Shown one piece after another: positions 23,847 to 34,200 of a DNA stretch of 64,000 nt. This DNA is from a candidate division LCP-89 bacterium B3_LCP (GTDB lineage Bacteria > Electryoneota > B3-LCP), in NCBI GenBank assembly GCA_005223185.1, contig NJBN01000009.1:1-64000 (forward strand). Direction: 5' to 3'. Every line of letters starts with the position of its first letter. Position 1 is the first letter of the stretch. The position numbers and the translations under genes are program-made. The notes below the pieces were generated by a model, which was given only the letters and a program-made list of their open reading frames with translations, made no database searches and was not told the DNA's origin.

Positions 23847-26798
23847 TTAATACTGAATGCTTCGTTCTGTCATGCGGTAGGTCAAATGAGCGGAAGTGAG
23901 AGCTTCATCGACTCTGAATTGGACATATGTATTCTGACTGGGGTAGGGGATTTCCGTTAAGCCAGTGGTTATCGGCATCCAACTGGTAGTCCATTCTACT
24001 AAGGCTAAACCGTCGAAATAGGCTATTCCTGTTCCTGTTCCGGGAGCGCTGTTACGGCATCTTATGTTACAGTACCATCCATCTTCAGGTGAATAGAAGT
24101 TCATATAATATCGAGTCCAGGAAAAGTTGCCTGATTGTGATTCAATATATTCGGATGACTGAGCGTTGTTTGAAAAACGGCTGTCGTAAAATAGCACTCC
24201 AAAACGCGCTGATTCGCAGTTGCTGCCTCCCATATAACCATCAATCGTGTATCGGCTCTGTTCATCTATGGGGATATTGTCTTCTAAGTCGGTGTAGTGA
24301 TAATTGTATCCTCCGCTATGCCGTACTCCCATGCAGTACGTACCTGATTGTGGGTACATAGTTTCCAAGAAGGTGTGTTCATTCATGTCCCATAGCCATC
24401 CGCCTTCATATTCAAAGCCGCCGTGGAGCAATATCTCCCGACCTAAGACAGCCTCAAGGGATGCACCACCCGGTATGCCTGAAAGGGATATGAAAGCGCT
24501 CAAGAAACCGGGATCTTCGATGCGCACCGGTTCGGATACCCAATGATCGCCCTCGTCTCTGAAATCCATGGTAATGGTAACTTCTCTCGTATCTTCAATA
24601 ACCTGCGCACTGCTGGTAGCAACTGTTCCAGTACAGGTTGCCGAATCAAAAGCCACGTCAGTGTCCAGTTCTTCGGAAAGCGCCGCCAGCATGCGTCCGA
24701 TGCTTTCAGCAAGTTCCCCATTTGCCGGAGTGGGCAGATAATCATCAATGTAAACCGGTCTGAAAGTGAAATCGGTGAAGCCGTCCAGAGTGGCTCTACA
24801 GTACAAGATCATACTGTTGTATGTTTCCCAGTAGTTCTGGTCAAAAGCGAAATTACCAAAACTGTGCGCAATCAGCTTGTCCTGATAGACTTCAAAGCCG
24901 CGCAGGACATGAGGATGATGGCAGAAAATAACGTCAGCGCCTAATTCGATAGCGCGGTGCTCTAAGTAGCGGTCTATCGAATCAATCATGGTGCTGAAAC
25001 GCAGGTACTCCCGCGGGTCCGAACTGGCTAATTCCGGTGATCCTTCCAGCGGAGAATAATCATATTCAGTTCCGACGTGTGCCTGTACGATGATTAAATC
25101 AGCAAGCGAATCAGCAGCCGGAATGGTGGCTTCCAATGTAGGTTCGTCGAACATGGCGAATCCGGCTTTGTTGTAGCCAGCTTCCAGGAACGGCGGCAGG
25201 AAATCTTCCCTTCCATCTCTGTTGCAGTAAGACAGAACCGCAACTCTGATCCCATCGACACTGAAGAACGCTGGACGCGTCGCCCAGTATTCGTTCAAGC
25301 CGGAACCGGAATTTAAGATGCCCGCTGAATCCAGTATAGCCATTGTCTGCATTAGAGCCGGTTCCATGTAGTCCATGGTGTGATTGTTTCCTAAAGCAAC
25401 ATAATCAAAGCCGGCGAACTGCAGACCAGCTACATTTTCAGGACTTCCATGGAAGATGTATTGCTTGGTGGGATGAGGATACCCCTGGTCAGTCAACTGA
25501 CATTCTAAGTTAACCATGCTTATGTCTGCAGCTTGACCGAACATGGATAGCGTTCGTTCGAATATATACTCCACACCGTAATTCGGAATGATCCCCCATG
25601 ATTCTTCATAACGGCGTGCCAACATAACGTCACCAGCCATATTCAAGGTGAAATCAGGATCTGGCGTTCCCGGCGGGGGCAGTAGATGAATCGCGGCATC
25701 GCCGAACAAGCTGTCTTCATCCATTACAATCAAGGATGCGGTGCGGTATCCTCGTGCAGCGTAAGTATGGCTGGGATTAGGCTGATCTGAGAATGTGGAA
25801 TCACCGAAATCCCAGAAGTAGGTGTGGGTAGGGCTATCCGGATCGATCACTGTGCTGGTAAAATCATAGTGAGGCTGCGCTGCTGCTGAATCACCAACAG
25901 CAGTAATGTAAACCTGAGGCTGCGAAGGAAGATCTTCGGTAATATCGTGTATCTCATCGAAAAATGAGATAGCTTCTTCGCCGCCTTCATCAATGTCATT
26001 AACGTAGAATAAACGGTCTATCACAGGCAGGTCTTCGTAACGAATCATCCAATCTCTACCGACAGGCATATTCAGGAGCGCCCATTCCCTTAGAGGAGCT
26101 ACTCCGTAGAAAGTCGTGTTCCACTGTTCACCCGTGATTAAGTAGGTGCCGTCAAAGACGTAAAACAGTTCATCAGTTCCATCACCGATCCCAAATGCTT
26201 GAAATTCGCCCAAATCCTCCACCATAACTGCAGCCCGCCAGACCGTACCTTCTGATACTGGAATAGGATCGATATATTCTATCTTCCAGGTGTTGCCGTA
26301 CAGCATTAATGAGAACAGTGTGGAGTCATATGTGTAAGTAGAAGTAACCTCCCACGCCCATGGATCGTGATCCTGATCAGGGTAGCTGGACAGATTAACG
26401 GTGCCATCCTCGAAATCTTCGATCATAATCTCATCGATGAGGAGGTTCAGTCCATTGGGGAAACTCAGAGCCTGGTAGAACGTGCGTGATGATGATTTCA
26501 GCGAGAGAGGATCAACGTAGAAGGAGCGTTGAGTGGCACCCAAAAGCGTGCTAACTCCCGGTGATAAATCAGGATCAGGACTATAGAATAACAGATAGAG
26601 TCCTTCACCACTCTGCACCTCCGGAAGAACCAGCCGGATATAGTTATTATCCAGGGATAGGCTTAGGTTCTCAACCGGTTTGCCGCTGCTGAGATCCAAT
26701 TCTCCTGTGTTACCGGCAAGAGATATTCCTATGCAGGCGCTGATACAGAGTACCAGGCAAACTGAAGCTGATCTTAGGTAAAGCTCATGAATCCGCAT
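23847..26798 (-). CDS. Secreted PKD and CapA-type (poly-gamma-glutamate synthesis family) protein
   Basis: 983 residues. The ATG at 26798 is preferred over the TTG one codon upstream, with GGGAG six bases before. A signal peptide (SASVCLVLCISACIGISLAG) is followed by a beta-rich region, a PKD domain (about residues 305-375, ending YFWDFGDSTFSDQPNPSHTYAARGYRTASL), and a CapA/PGA_cap metallophosphatase-like domain: AGDVMLARRYE, VNLECQLTD, FALGNNH-type DYVALGNNHTMDY, QAHVGTEY, FCHHPHVLRGFEVY and AHSFGNFAFDQ. The C-terminal part has a carbohydrate-binding-like beta-sandwich. No T9SS sorting signal is seen. The usual CapA partners (CapB, CapC) are not nearby, so a role in capsule is not shown. Confidence 0.82.
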   Translation of the reverse strand: MRIHELYLRSASVCLVLCISACIGISLAGNTGELDLSSGKPVENLSLSLDNNYIRLVLPEVQSGEGLYLLFYSPDPDLSPGVSTLLGATQRSFYVDPLSLKSSSRTFYQALSFPNGLNLLIDEIMIEDFEDGTVNLSSYPDQDHDPWAWEVTSTYTYDSTLFSLMLYGNTWKIEYIDPIPVSEGTVWRAAVMVEDLGEFQAFGIGDGTDELFYVFDGTYLITGEQWNTTFYGVAPLREWALLNMPVGRDWMIRYEDLPVIDRLFYVNDIDEGGEEAISFFDEIHDITEDLPSQPQVYITAVGDSAAAQPHYDFTSTVIDPDSPTHTYFWDFGDSTFSDQPNPSHTYAARGYRTASLIVMDEDSLFGDAAIHLLPPPGTPDPDFTLNMAGDVMLARRYEESWGIIPNYGVEYIFERTLSMFGQAADISMVNLECQLTDQGYPHPTKQYIFHGSPENVAGLQFAGFDYVALGNNHTMDYMEPALMQTMAILDSAGILNSGSGLNEYWATRPAFFSVDGIRVAVLSYCNRDGREDFLPPFLEAGYNKAGFAMFDEPTLEATIPAADSLADLIIVQAHVGTEYDYSPLEGSPELASSDPREYLRFSTMIDSIDRYLEHRAIELGADVIFCHHPHVLRGFEVYQDKLIAHSFGNFAFDQNYWETYNSMILYCRATLDGFTDFTFRPVYIDDYLPTPANGELAESIGRMLAALSEELDTDVAFDSATCTGTVATSSAQVIEDTREVTITMDFRDEGDHWVSEPVRIEDPGFLSAFISLSGIPGGASLEAVLGREILLHGGFEYEGGWLWDMNEHTFLETMYPQSGTYCMGVRHSGGYNYHYTDLEDNIPIDEQSRYTIDGYMGGSNCESARFGVLFYDSRFSNNAQSSEYIESQSGNFSWTRYYMNFYSPEDGWYCNIRCRNSAPGTGTGIAYFDGLALVEWTTSWMPITTGLTEIPYPSQNTYVQFRVDEALTSAHLTYRMTERSIQY

Positions 26799-27273
26799 CA
26801 AATACTCCCGTTATGAAAGAAAACCCTAACTTAATATACACAAATTCTATGCGAAAGTCAAGTACTTGTACACAAAAACTCGAATTATTTATCATTTGTG
26901 TGCTGACGCACTACCCCAAATAGCACACGAATAAATTCGTGCGCCCAAATTTTTGGTAAAGTCGCTTCCCGAAGGGATTCCTTCGGAAGAAGTGACTGGT
27001 TATGGGGTTGGGGTCAGGTGAAGGATAATCATATGACAGATTCGGCGGACAAATTGTGGCGGACAGTTTTGTCCGACAAATTTGTACAGTGATTGCTGCT
27101 GGATTTAGAGGGGCTTTTATAGGGAGCGACATTATTGACGCTGCAGGGAGATAGTATTGAAAGGGCGTGATGCATTGTTGGGATGTGTATTTTAGGGAAG
27201 ATTGTTGAGGATATTAGATGTCTTATATATAATATACTACAAATCGCGGGGAAAAGCAAGGGAATATTTGCTT

Positions 27274-27295
27274 AAAAGGCAGGGGAAACCTGCCT
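27274..27295 (-). terminator. Intrinsic terminator after the 661-residue beta-helix gene
   Basis: Minus strand stem AGGCAGG/CCTGCCT (27289-27295 with 27277-27283) around a 5-base loop, followed by TTTT (27274-27277). Confidence 0.6.
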
Positions 27296-27328
27296 GAAGT
27301 AGACAAGCACCCCTGCCCTGCATCTATA

Positions 27329-27350
27329 GGACAGACAGGAATGTCTGTCC
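27329..27350. repeat. Copy 1 of duplicated GNRA-loop hairpin
   Basis: GGACAGACA and TGTCTGTCC form a 9-bp stem closed by the tetraloop GGAA. The same 22 bases recur at 29645-29666, in both cases just after the stop of a T9SS beta-helix gene and next to a CCCCTGCCCTGCATC sequence. Confidence 0.8.
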
Positions 27351-27363
27351 TCCCCTATGATTG

Positions 27364-29349
27364 CTACTTCACCAACACCATCTTGCCTGAAGCGGTGAAG
27401 TCTCCTGCTTTCAAGTGATAAACGTAGAGTCCCGATGGTAATGCGGATCCATCAAAGGTTACTTCATGCACACCAACATCCCGCCAACCGCTCACTAATT
27501 CCGCGACTTCACGCCCGGAAATATCGTAAACCGTCAGGTTCACCAGACTTGCATTCTGGAGCTGGTAACTCAGAACAGTTAACGGGTTGAAAGGATTGGG
27601 AGTGTTTTGATGAAGGGCGAAAACATAGGAGACCGTCGGTGACTGATTGGAAAGGAAGTACTGAGATTCATCCATGGATAATACTCTGCTATCATCTGGG
27701 TCTGGGGTAACTATTGCAAACAGAAAGCTATCGATCGCCGTACCGGCAGTTATTTCGGCTTCTGCGATAAAGCTGTAGATTCCCCAGCTCGATCCAGACG
27801 CCATTGTAAACGTCCTTTCAATAGTATTCATCGACCCGCCGGCTAAACTAAAAGTGGTCGGTTGTCCAACAGTTGTTGTCCGGCCGTCTGGCAATCTGTA
27901 TTTGGCACTGACGGTAACACTGTGTGTACTCTGGCTTTTATTGTATACTCGGAAATTGATATCGCGAGAGTTTTGTACATCAGTGGAAAATATCATTGGT
28001 GGATGATCTGGTGATACAGTCAAGCGTATATCAAGGGTTTGGTCGTAGTAGTAAGCTCCCATATCAATCCGAGTGTTATCGGGTTCATAAGTACTGGTAG
28101 GATCGCCACTATCCTGGCAAGGTGAATCGTATTCAAAGCGGAATTCTCCCTCGGAAACGTCGAGAAATTCAGGATCAGAATTGATATTACCCGTTCCCGT
28201 CCAGCCACCCTGGATGTCGCAATAGGTAGCGTCCATAGTGCCCTGTGGATTACCTGAAAGCGTAATTTGAGTCGGTGAGTTGCCCCAAAGGATGCTGTTT
28301 ATCATCTCTGGGTGCGCCCCGTAATAGCTCTCGATGCCACCACCATGGGTAAAGTTAGCGGTATTATATACGATTGAATTGCTTATGAGCGTTGGATCGC
28401 AATTATGCAGATATATACCCCCACCATACCCATTGTTCAGAGCAGAATCACTGGCATCGTTATCATATATGAGATTATAGGAGATCTCAACAGCCTCATC
28501 ATCACCCTTTCCGTAGATACCGGCCCCATAAGTTGCCAAGCTGGATATGACTTCATTTTTACTGATGATGTTTTTACTGATAAGAGATTCAGTATCACCG
28601 ATGTTAAAGTAAATGCCTCCCCCTTTTGTATTTGGGTAGTCATTGGCCAAATTACCACTTATTATATTACCGATTATTTGCGTTGCAGAATCATATTGGT
28701 AAATTCCGCCGCCGGATACTGCGGCTTCATTTATAATTACAAAATTTTCCAATATATCCGTTTCGTTGGCATCACAACTATTACAGCGTATCCCGCCACC
28801 ATAATCAGCTGAGTTTCGGGCGATGATAGTTCTAGTAATTTCAGGGGCTGAATCATCCCAGGTGTAGATTGCACCTCCCCAATTAGCTTGACAATCACTG
28901 ATCAGGCAATTATCGATGCTGGGGCTGGAATTTTCACAATATATTGCTCCTCCGTAGCCCTCTTCATACGCCCCGTCAACTATACCATTTGTCAGGCGAC
29001 AGAATTTAAGGCTGCTGGAACTTGAAGCATCTTCAAAGCGAATACCGCGCCAGCCTTCATCTTCATCAGCGCCGAAGAGAATAGGGTTGCTGAAGCTCCC
29101 TTCCGCTATTAGTGTTCCATAAACCGTAAATTCCAGATTGTCTGTGGTCTGGAAAATAACAGTTACGCCTGGTTCGATCGTCAACGTAGCATTACTTTCG
29201 ATCCAAATATCACCTTGAACGAGGTAGCGTGAACCTGTTTCTGTCCACGTACCAGAGTGAGCTCCGCCATATATGATTGTATCAGCTCCAAGGATACTGG
29301 CGGAAAGGAAAGTAAAAACTAATGTCAGAAAGATTGATCTTTTCATCAT
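27364..29349 (-). CDS. Secreted parallel beta-helix protein with T9SS sorting domain
   Basis: 661 residues. A signal peptide (FLTLVFTFLSASILGAD) is followed by a beta-helix of the right-handed, pectin-lyase-like type (YGGAIYCENSSPSIDNCLISDC, NWGGAIYTWDDSAPEITRTIIARN and similar repeats to about residue 400), the segment SDPEFLDVSEGEFRFEYDSPCQDSGDP common to this class, a ~105-residue beta-sandwich region, and a T9SS type A sorting domain (NTPNPFNPLTVLSYQLQ to FTASGKMVLVK). Two adjacent ATGs at 29349 and 29346 follow GGAGGTGA. Substrate and role are unknown; such proteins are usually surface adhesins or polysaccharide-related. Confidence 0.85.
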   Translation of the reverse strand: MMKRSIFLTLVFTFLSASILGADTIIYGGAHSGTWTETGSRYLVQGDIWIESNATLTIEPGVTVIFQTTDNLEFTVYGTLIAEGSFSNPILFGADEDEGWRGIRFEDASSSSSLKFCRLTNGIVDGAYEEGYGGAIYCENSSPSIDNCLISDCQANWGGAIYTWDDSAPEITRTIIARNSADYGGGIRCNSCDANETDILENFVIINEAAVSGGGIYQYDSATQIIGNIISGNLANDYPNTKGGGIYFNIGDTESLISKNIISKNEVISSLATYGAGIYGKGDDEAVEISYNLIYDNDASDSALNNGYGGGIYLHNCDPTLISNSIVYNTANFTHGGGIESYYGAHPEMINSILWGNSPTQITLSGNPQGTMDATYCDIQGGWTGTGNINSDPEFLDVSEGEFRFEYDSPCQDSGDPTSTYEPDNTRIDMGAYYYDQTLDIRLTVSPDHPPMIFSTDVQNSRDINFRVYNKSQSTHSVTVSAKYRLPDGRTTTVGQPTTFSLAGGSMNTIERTFTMASGSSWGIYSFIAEAEITAGTAIDSFLFAIVTPDPDDSRVLSMDESQYFLSNQSPTVSYVFALHQNTPNPFNPLTVLSYQLQNASLVNLTVYDISGREVAELVSGWRDVGVHEVTFDGSALPSGLYVYHLKAGDFTASGKMVLVK

Positions 29350-29606
29350 TCACCTCCAATGATTTGAGTTTCACTTGCATTTTAAATTTATTTATATTTT
29401 ACATGCAAGTTTTAATAAATATAGTGTTCAGATTATTAAATGTCAAGTCTTATTTTAAAGATAGAGTGAAATAGTTAAGATGTTTATAGAACGTTACATA
29501 AGGCTTTGCCTTCGGGGTCTTGTATCGTTCCTGCGGGATTACTTAGCACTCACTAAATCCTGTAGTCGGGGTTCTTACCGACTCCAACCCTGGATATTTT
29601 AGATTA

Positions 29607-29634
29607 AGAAAGGGCAGGGGAAACACCCCTGCCC
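29607..29634 (-). terminator. Intrinsic terminator after the interrupted beta-helix gene
   Basis: GGGCAGGGG (29612-29620) pairs with CCCCTGCCC (29626-29634) around AAACA. On the minus strand the stem is followed by TTTCTT. Confidence 0.7.
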
Positions 29635-29644
29635 TGCATCCATT

Positions 29645-29666
29645 GGACAGACAGGAATGTCTGTCC
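29645..29666. repeat. Copy 2 of duplicated GNRA-loop hairpin
   Basis: Same 22 bases as 27329-27350: 9-bp stem GGACAGACA/TGTCTGTCC with loop GGAA. The similarity between the two loci continues into the coding 3' ends, as expected of a duplicated or converted segment. Confidence 0.8.
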
Positions 29667-29678
29667 TCCCCATGATTG

Positions 29679-31196
29679 CTACTTCACCAACACCATCTTC
29701 CCTGAAGAAGTGAAGTCTCCAGTTTTAAGGTGATAGATATATACTCCCGATGGCAACCCTGATCCGTCAAAACCTACCTCATACACTCCCGTATCGCGCC
29801 AACCATTCACTAATTCCGCAATCTGACGACCTGAAATATCGTAAACCGTCAGTTTCACCAGACTTGCATCTTGGAGCTGGTAACTAAGAACTGTGGTGGG
29901 GTTGAAGGGATTGGGAGTGATTTCCACAGACAGTTTGCCGGCTCCCGTCTTCGTGTCCTCTGCAGCTACAGTTTCCTGAGGTAATTCACAACAGAGTTCT
30001 TGCTGCAATTGCGTTATCAGCTCAGGCGCCCAGGCAATGAGCCACCAGTGCCAGCCCATATCCACGATGTCAACGTCGGGGAACAGGTCCGTTCGAGTTG
30101 TCCCTATAATCATGGCAGAAGTTGGATCACCTGCATTCACACAGGGGCTGTTCTGGGGTTGACCGGATTCTATCTGACTGATATAGAAGAACCCTAACGG
30201 AGGATTGTGGACGAATAGTGGATCGGTGCCAATGTTGCCCGTTCCTGACATTCCACCTTCAACGCAGGAATAGGTGAACGACGCAGAACCGTATATGTTG
30301 GGGCTGTTAGTGGCGAAATTATCATAGACGATGTTGTTCTTACCCGTCGCTGAAGCGCCGCTATACGCATATATTCCAGCGCCACTCGCGGTGGTACTGC
30401 TTGAATTGGAACGGTTTCTGGCAATGGTGTTGTTGACCAATGTGGGTGAACAGCCATAGACAAAGATGCCGCCTCCGCGATAATATGCCCTATTTGCAAC
30501 CAGCAGATTGTTGGTGATGGTAGCGTCTGTGTACTGGCAGCGGATCCCGCCGCCTCCACAGCTGCCTCACGTGCTGGTGGAAACATTCTTCGCGAATGCG
30601 CTGTTTCTAATTTCCGATCTATTACTATAGCTCAGGTAAACGCCACCGCCATTACCCGCTTCATTACCGATGAATATACAATCGGATATCTGCATGGGAG
30701 CGTAGGAAGCGTAGATTCCGCCGCCTAAATTGTAAGCATAGCAGTTGGTGATAAGGCAGTTGGAAATACTCACTTCCGTATGGTTGCAGAATATGCCGCC
30801 TCCGCTCCAGTTGGGGTAATTGGTGTTGCGAGCGAAATCTATATGGCAGTATGACATGGTGCTGCCATTAGGGCCCGCGTTGAAACGAACGCCGCCGTGT
30901 TTGCAGGTTTCATCCGGAAACTGGCGCACGAAATTGATCGAATCCACCGGTGTGCCATCCGCATGCAATGTTCCGTTTACATTGAAAGTGTAGTGTCCGG
31001 AGAAGAGAAATGAAGTTCCGGGAAGAATTTCCAGTGTCTGCCCTGCGGGAACCTGGCAGTTTCCGACAACAATGTATTCTCCCGGTCCGAACTGGCCGGA
31101 CAAGTCACCGCTGACAGTCGGCTGTCCCATTACAGGATAGGAGAACGCCCAGATTAAAAGCAGGGCGGTAAGTAAAACATAGCATCGTTTTCTCAT
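29679..31196 (-). pseudogene. T9SS beta-helix protein gene interrupted by an in-frame TGA
   Basis: One continuous frame of 506 codons broken by a single TGA at 30567-30569. The 5' part (signal peptide LLTALLLIWAFSYPVMGQ, then beta-helix repeats such as NWSGGGIFCNHTEVSISNCL) ends NVSTST-stop. The same frame goes on with GSCGGGGIRCQYTDATITNN, further repeats such as GGGIFVYGCSPTLVNNTIARN, and a complete T9SS sorting domain (PNPFNPTTVLSYQLQ to FTSSGKMVLVK). GGAGG precedes the ATG. Because the frame and fold continue exactly, this is a nonsense mutation, sequencing error or readthrough, not two genes. Many genes in the window end in TGA, so the genetic code is standard. As read, the product would lack the sorting domain. 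Confidence 0.85.
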
Positions 31197-31245
31197 GACA
31201 GCCTCCTTTTTTGGACTTTATACTTCAGTCTTATACTTTATATTT

Positions 31246-34200
31246 TCACTTCACCAGCACCATCTTCTTCACCGCAGTGAAGTCACCCGCTTCAATACGG
31301 TAGAAATACATCCCCGAAGCTAAACCGGATCCGTCAAATGTGAATTCGTGGTAGCCCACTTCACGATATCCGTTGACTAATTGTGCTACCTGGCGACCGA
31401 GCATGTTATAGACTGCAAGCTGGACTCGTCCAGCTTCCGGCAGTGCAAAGCCGATAGTAGTCAGTGGATTAAAGGGGTTGGGATAGTTCTGTTCCAGTGA
31501 ATAGGTTTCAGGCATTAATGGATCATCTACCGCAGTCAGCCACTCATCGAACGATTCGCCGCTGTTTGACCAATCCTCAACCCAAACACCATCGCCTGTT
31601 GTCAGCTTTTCGAAAGTGAAACTGTCCATGTCCCAGATGGTGTCGGGATGGAGTCCTAGGAAACCTTGATAAGTGTAAGTCCCTTCGGGAGCACTGCCGG
31701 GCACTGTCTGGGAACGATCTCGATCCAGTTGAAAACCGGCAGGTAGCGTCAAGTTGATGGGGCCTAACAAGGGTCCGTAAAGGTTTCCGTTAGGGAGTAT
31801 CACATTGCACCAGACGTCGCCTACTACCTCGTTTACTCCTGAATTTGCTATGGCAATATTGAAGTCGAACGATCCACCTGATACGGGAATCTGAATTGGT
31901 GTGCCATAGGGCGTCAATGCGATGGTAGCATAAGCGGCTCCCTGATCGAAGTAATTTGCACCCATATCATCCCTGGTGCCGTCGGGGTCGTTGTAGAAGG
32001 GATCAGGGTCACCGGCGTCTATACAGGGCGAATTCGGGTCTAAGAACCAGGTGTTGATTAAGAGGGGATCTTCTTCGATTGTACCCACTCCTGCAGTAGC
32101 ACCGTTCGCGAAGGGAGTGGGACAGTTATAGACGCAGCTATACTGGACTTCGAAGGGTCCCCAGAAACCGGTATCGCAGTTATAGACGATGTTATTCTTT
32201 ACAGGAGAAATAACAACATCAGACCTAATACCGTATTCCGCGTTTATGATGGTGTTATTGAATATGTCACCGCTACAACCTTTGATTCCTCTCTCACTCG
32301 TTTCAATGCAATTGTGACGTATGGTGCCGCTGCTGTTTAGAATTCCGCATCCTTCGGTAGAAGCGTATGAATCGATTACGTTATGTGCAAAGGTACCACT
32401 ACAATTAATAAATCCAGCCGAGAAAGCCATCCAAACTGAACTGGATGCGTGTGCATATATATCATTAGCGATGAAGGTGCCTTCGGCATTATCAATAGCA
32501 TCTGCATACACAGAAAACCATTCAACTGTACCAAAGACAGACAAATAAAAACTGTTATTCGTTACCGTCCATCCTGTTCCATCCATTATTGCACCATTGA
32601 TGTAACTGTTTATTAATGTATTACCTGATGTATTTTCAGCATGTACACTTCCGTAAATGTTGCAGGAATCGATATATATAGAACCAGTATCAAGATAAAA
32701 TGTCCCGTGAATATTACTGTGTAAGACTTCCAAGAGAGTAGTTCCTTCTGAACGAATATCTGAAAAATAAATGTCCCCATATTCGATAGCAGATTGGCCC
32801 TGATTGGAGATAAAATACAAATGGCAATATTCACCTTCAATGGTCACTAAATCTTCATCTCCCTGGACTAGTAGGACACCATATATTGTAAAACTTATGT
32901 CGCTCTCGGAGAATTCAACCTCTGTACCTGGCGTCATCACTAAGCTATCGCCTTCTGGAATATAAATGTCTTCACCGATGATATAAGGGCTGTTTTCCGC
33001 CGTCCAGACTCCCGAAACAGCACCCGACATTGGCCCACTTCCGTCCCAATAAAATACACCCATATCGGAACGTGTGCTGTCTGGATCCAACGGGAAAGTT
33101 GGATCACCAGCGTCAATACATGGCGAACCGGACGTTAATTGGCATTCTTCCGTTATCATTGGATCGCCAACCAGATTGCCCTCGCCGGGCCAGTATTCCG
33201 GTCCAATTGAATAGGTCATCTCGATATTCTGTGCAATTCCCGTAATGAACATGTTATCCATCTCATATATGATGGAATTAGCGGCATTGGCAGTGCTTGA
33301 ATTATCAATGAGTTTCACTGCTCCTATTAAATAACCACCAGAGCCGTAAACATAACAGATATCACAATGATCCAGATTAAGGTTAGATGAATTATCCAAG
33401 GCAATCACAGCTGCACCATCATGCCCTGAATAATTGCAGTTTTCAGTAAACAAGGTCCTTGTAATATTCAGGTTGGAATCATTTGCATAAACTGCAACTC
33501 CGTCATAAGCACCGGAATGTATCTGGGACCTATTGAACGAGCTCGAATCAATAGAAACACTGGAACTATTCAAGTATAAGGCACCTCCCTGTTCATAGGC
33601 ACTGCAGAGGTAGAACGACACATTGTCTATGATTATCTGAGGACAGTTCTCCGCATAAATACCACCACCACTCCATTCAGCAGGGGAACTCACAATAATT
33701 GAATTCTCAATGTTAATCTGGGGGCAATTTATTACGTAGATTGCCCCGCCATTGTTTGCATCATAGTATCCGTCAAGAAGGCTGTGGTTTATCGTAATAA
33801 TTGAGTTGTCAGCATATATACAACCACCGTTTTCTGAGGTTAGAAAAGAGCCTTTAGCGATTGCAATTTTTACATAATCAAAAATGTTTTCCCCATCTGC
33901 CTCTTCGAAAATGATACCACCCCAACCAGTATTCCAGCCATAAAACCTGATGGTATCCTCTTCAGCACCAATAGCCTGCAGGTTTCCCTCTATTTTTAGC
34001 ACATGTAAGCTGTCAATGTAAACTACCACACCTGGTTCAATAACTAACTGCTGGCCATCTTCTACTATGAGATTTTCATTATAATAATATGGTGAATTTT
34101 CCACCGTCCAGATACCGGAAACAGGAGTGAATTCCTGTCCCAACCCGGTAAAATGAATTGAAGCGGTATCACCAACCACAAATCCTTCTGAATTGATCAC

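Larger units (their letters stand above)
26799..27363. other. Gene-free region rich in inverted repeats
   Basis: About 565 bases. Perfect palindrome CACGAAT-AA-ATTCGTG at 26926-26941, hairpin CTTCCCGAAGG/CCTTCGGAAG around 26966-26991, and nested repeats of GGACA/TGTCC and ACAAATT at 27042-27085. The terminator and duplicated hairpin of the next gene lie at its right end. A 73-residue minus-strand frame here is not supported by any feature. Confidence 0.5.
29350..29678. other. Gene-free spacer with terminator and repeats
   Basis: 329 bases between the 661-residue gene and the interrupted beta-helix gene. The left part is AT-rich and should hold the promoter of the former; the right part holds AGTCGG/CCGACT (around 29552-29583), the terminator at 29607-29634 and the hairpin copy at 29645-29666. 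Confidence 0.5.

Noticed and set aside
26911-27132. 73-residue minus-strand open frame
   Set aside because: It lies in an inverted-repeat cluster and has no protein-like features; the repeats explain the open frame.
30567-30569. TGA recoding (selenocysteine or alternative genetic code)
   Set aside because: Many other genes in the window use TGA as stop, and the site is a structural repeat with no catalytic Cys/Sec context.
30194-30586. 130-residue minus-strand frame that could suggest a frameshift in the beta-helix gene
   Set aside because: The two halves of the gene are in the same frame across the TGA; this other-frame product is Ala/Arg/Pro-rich and not beta-helix-like.
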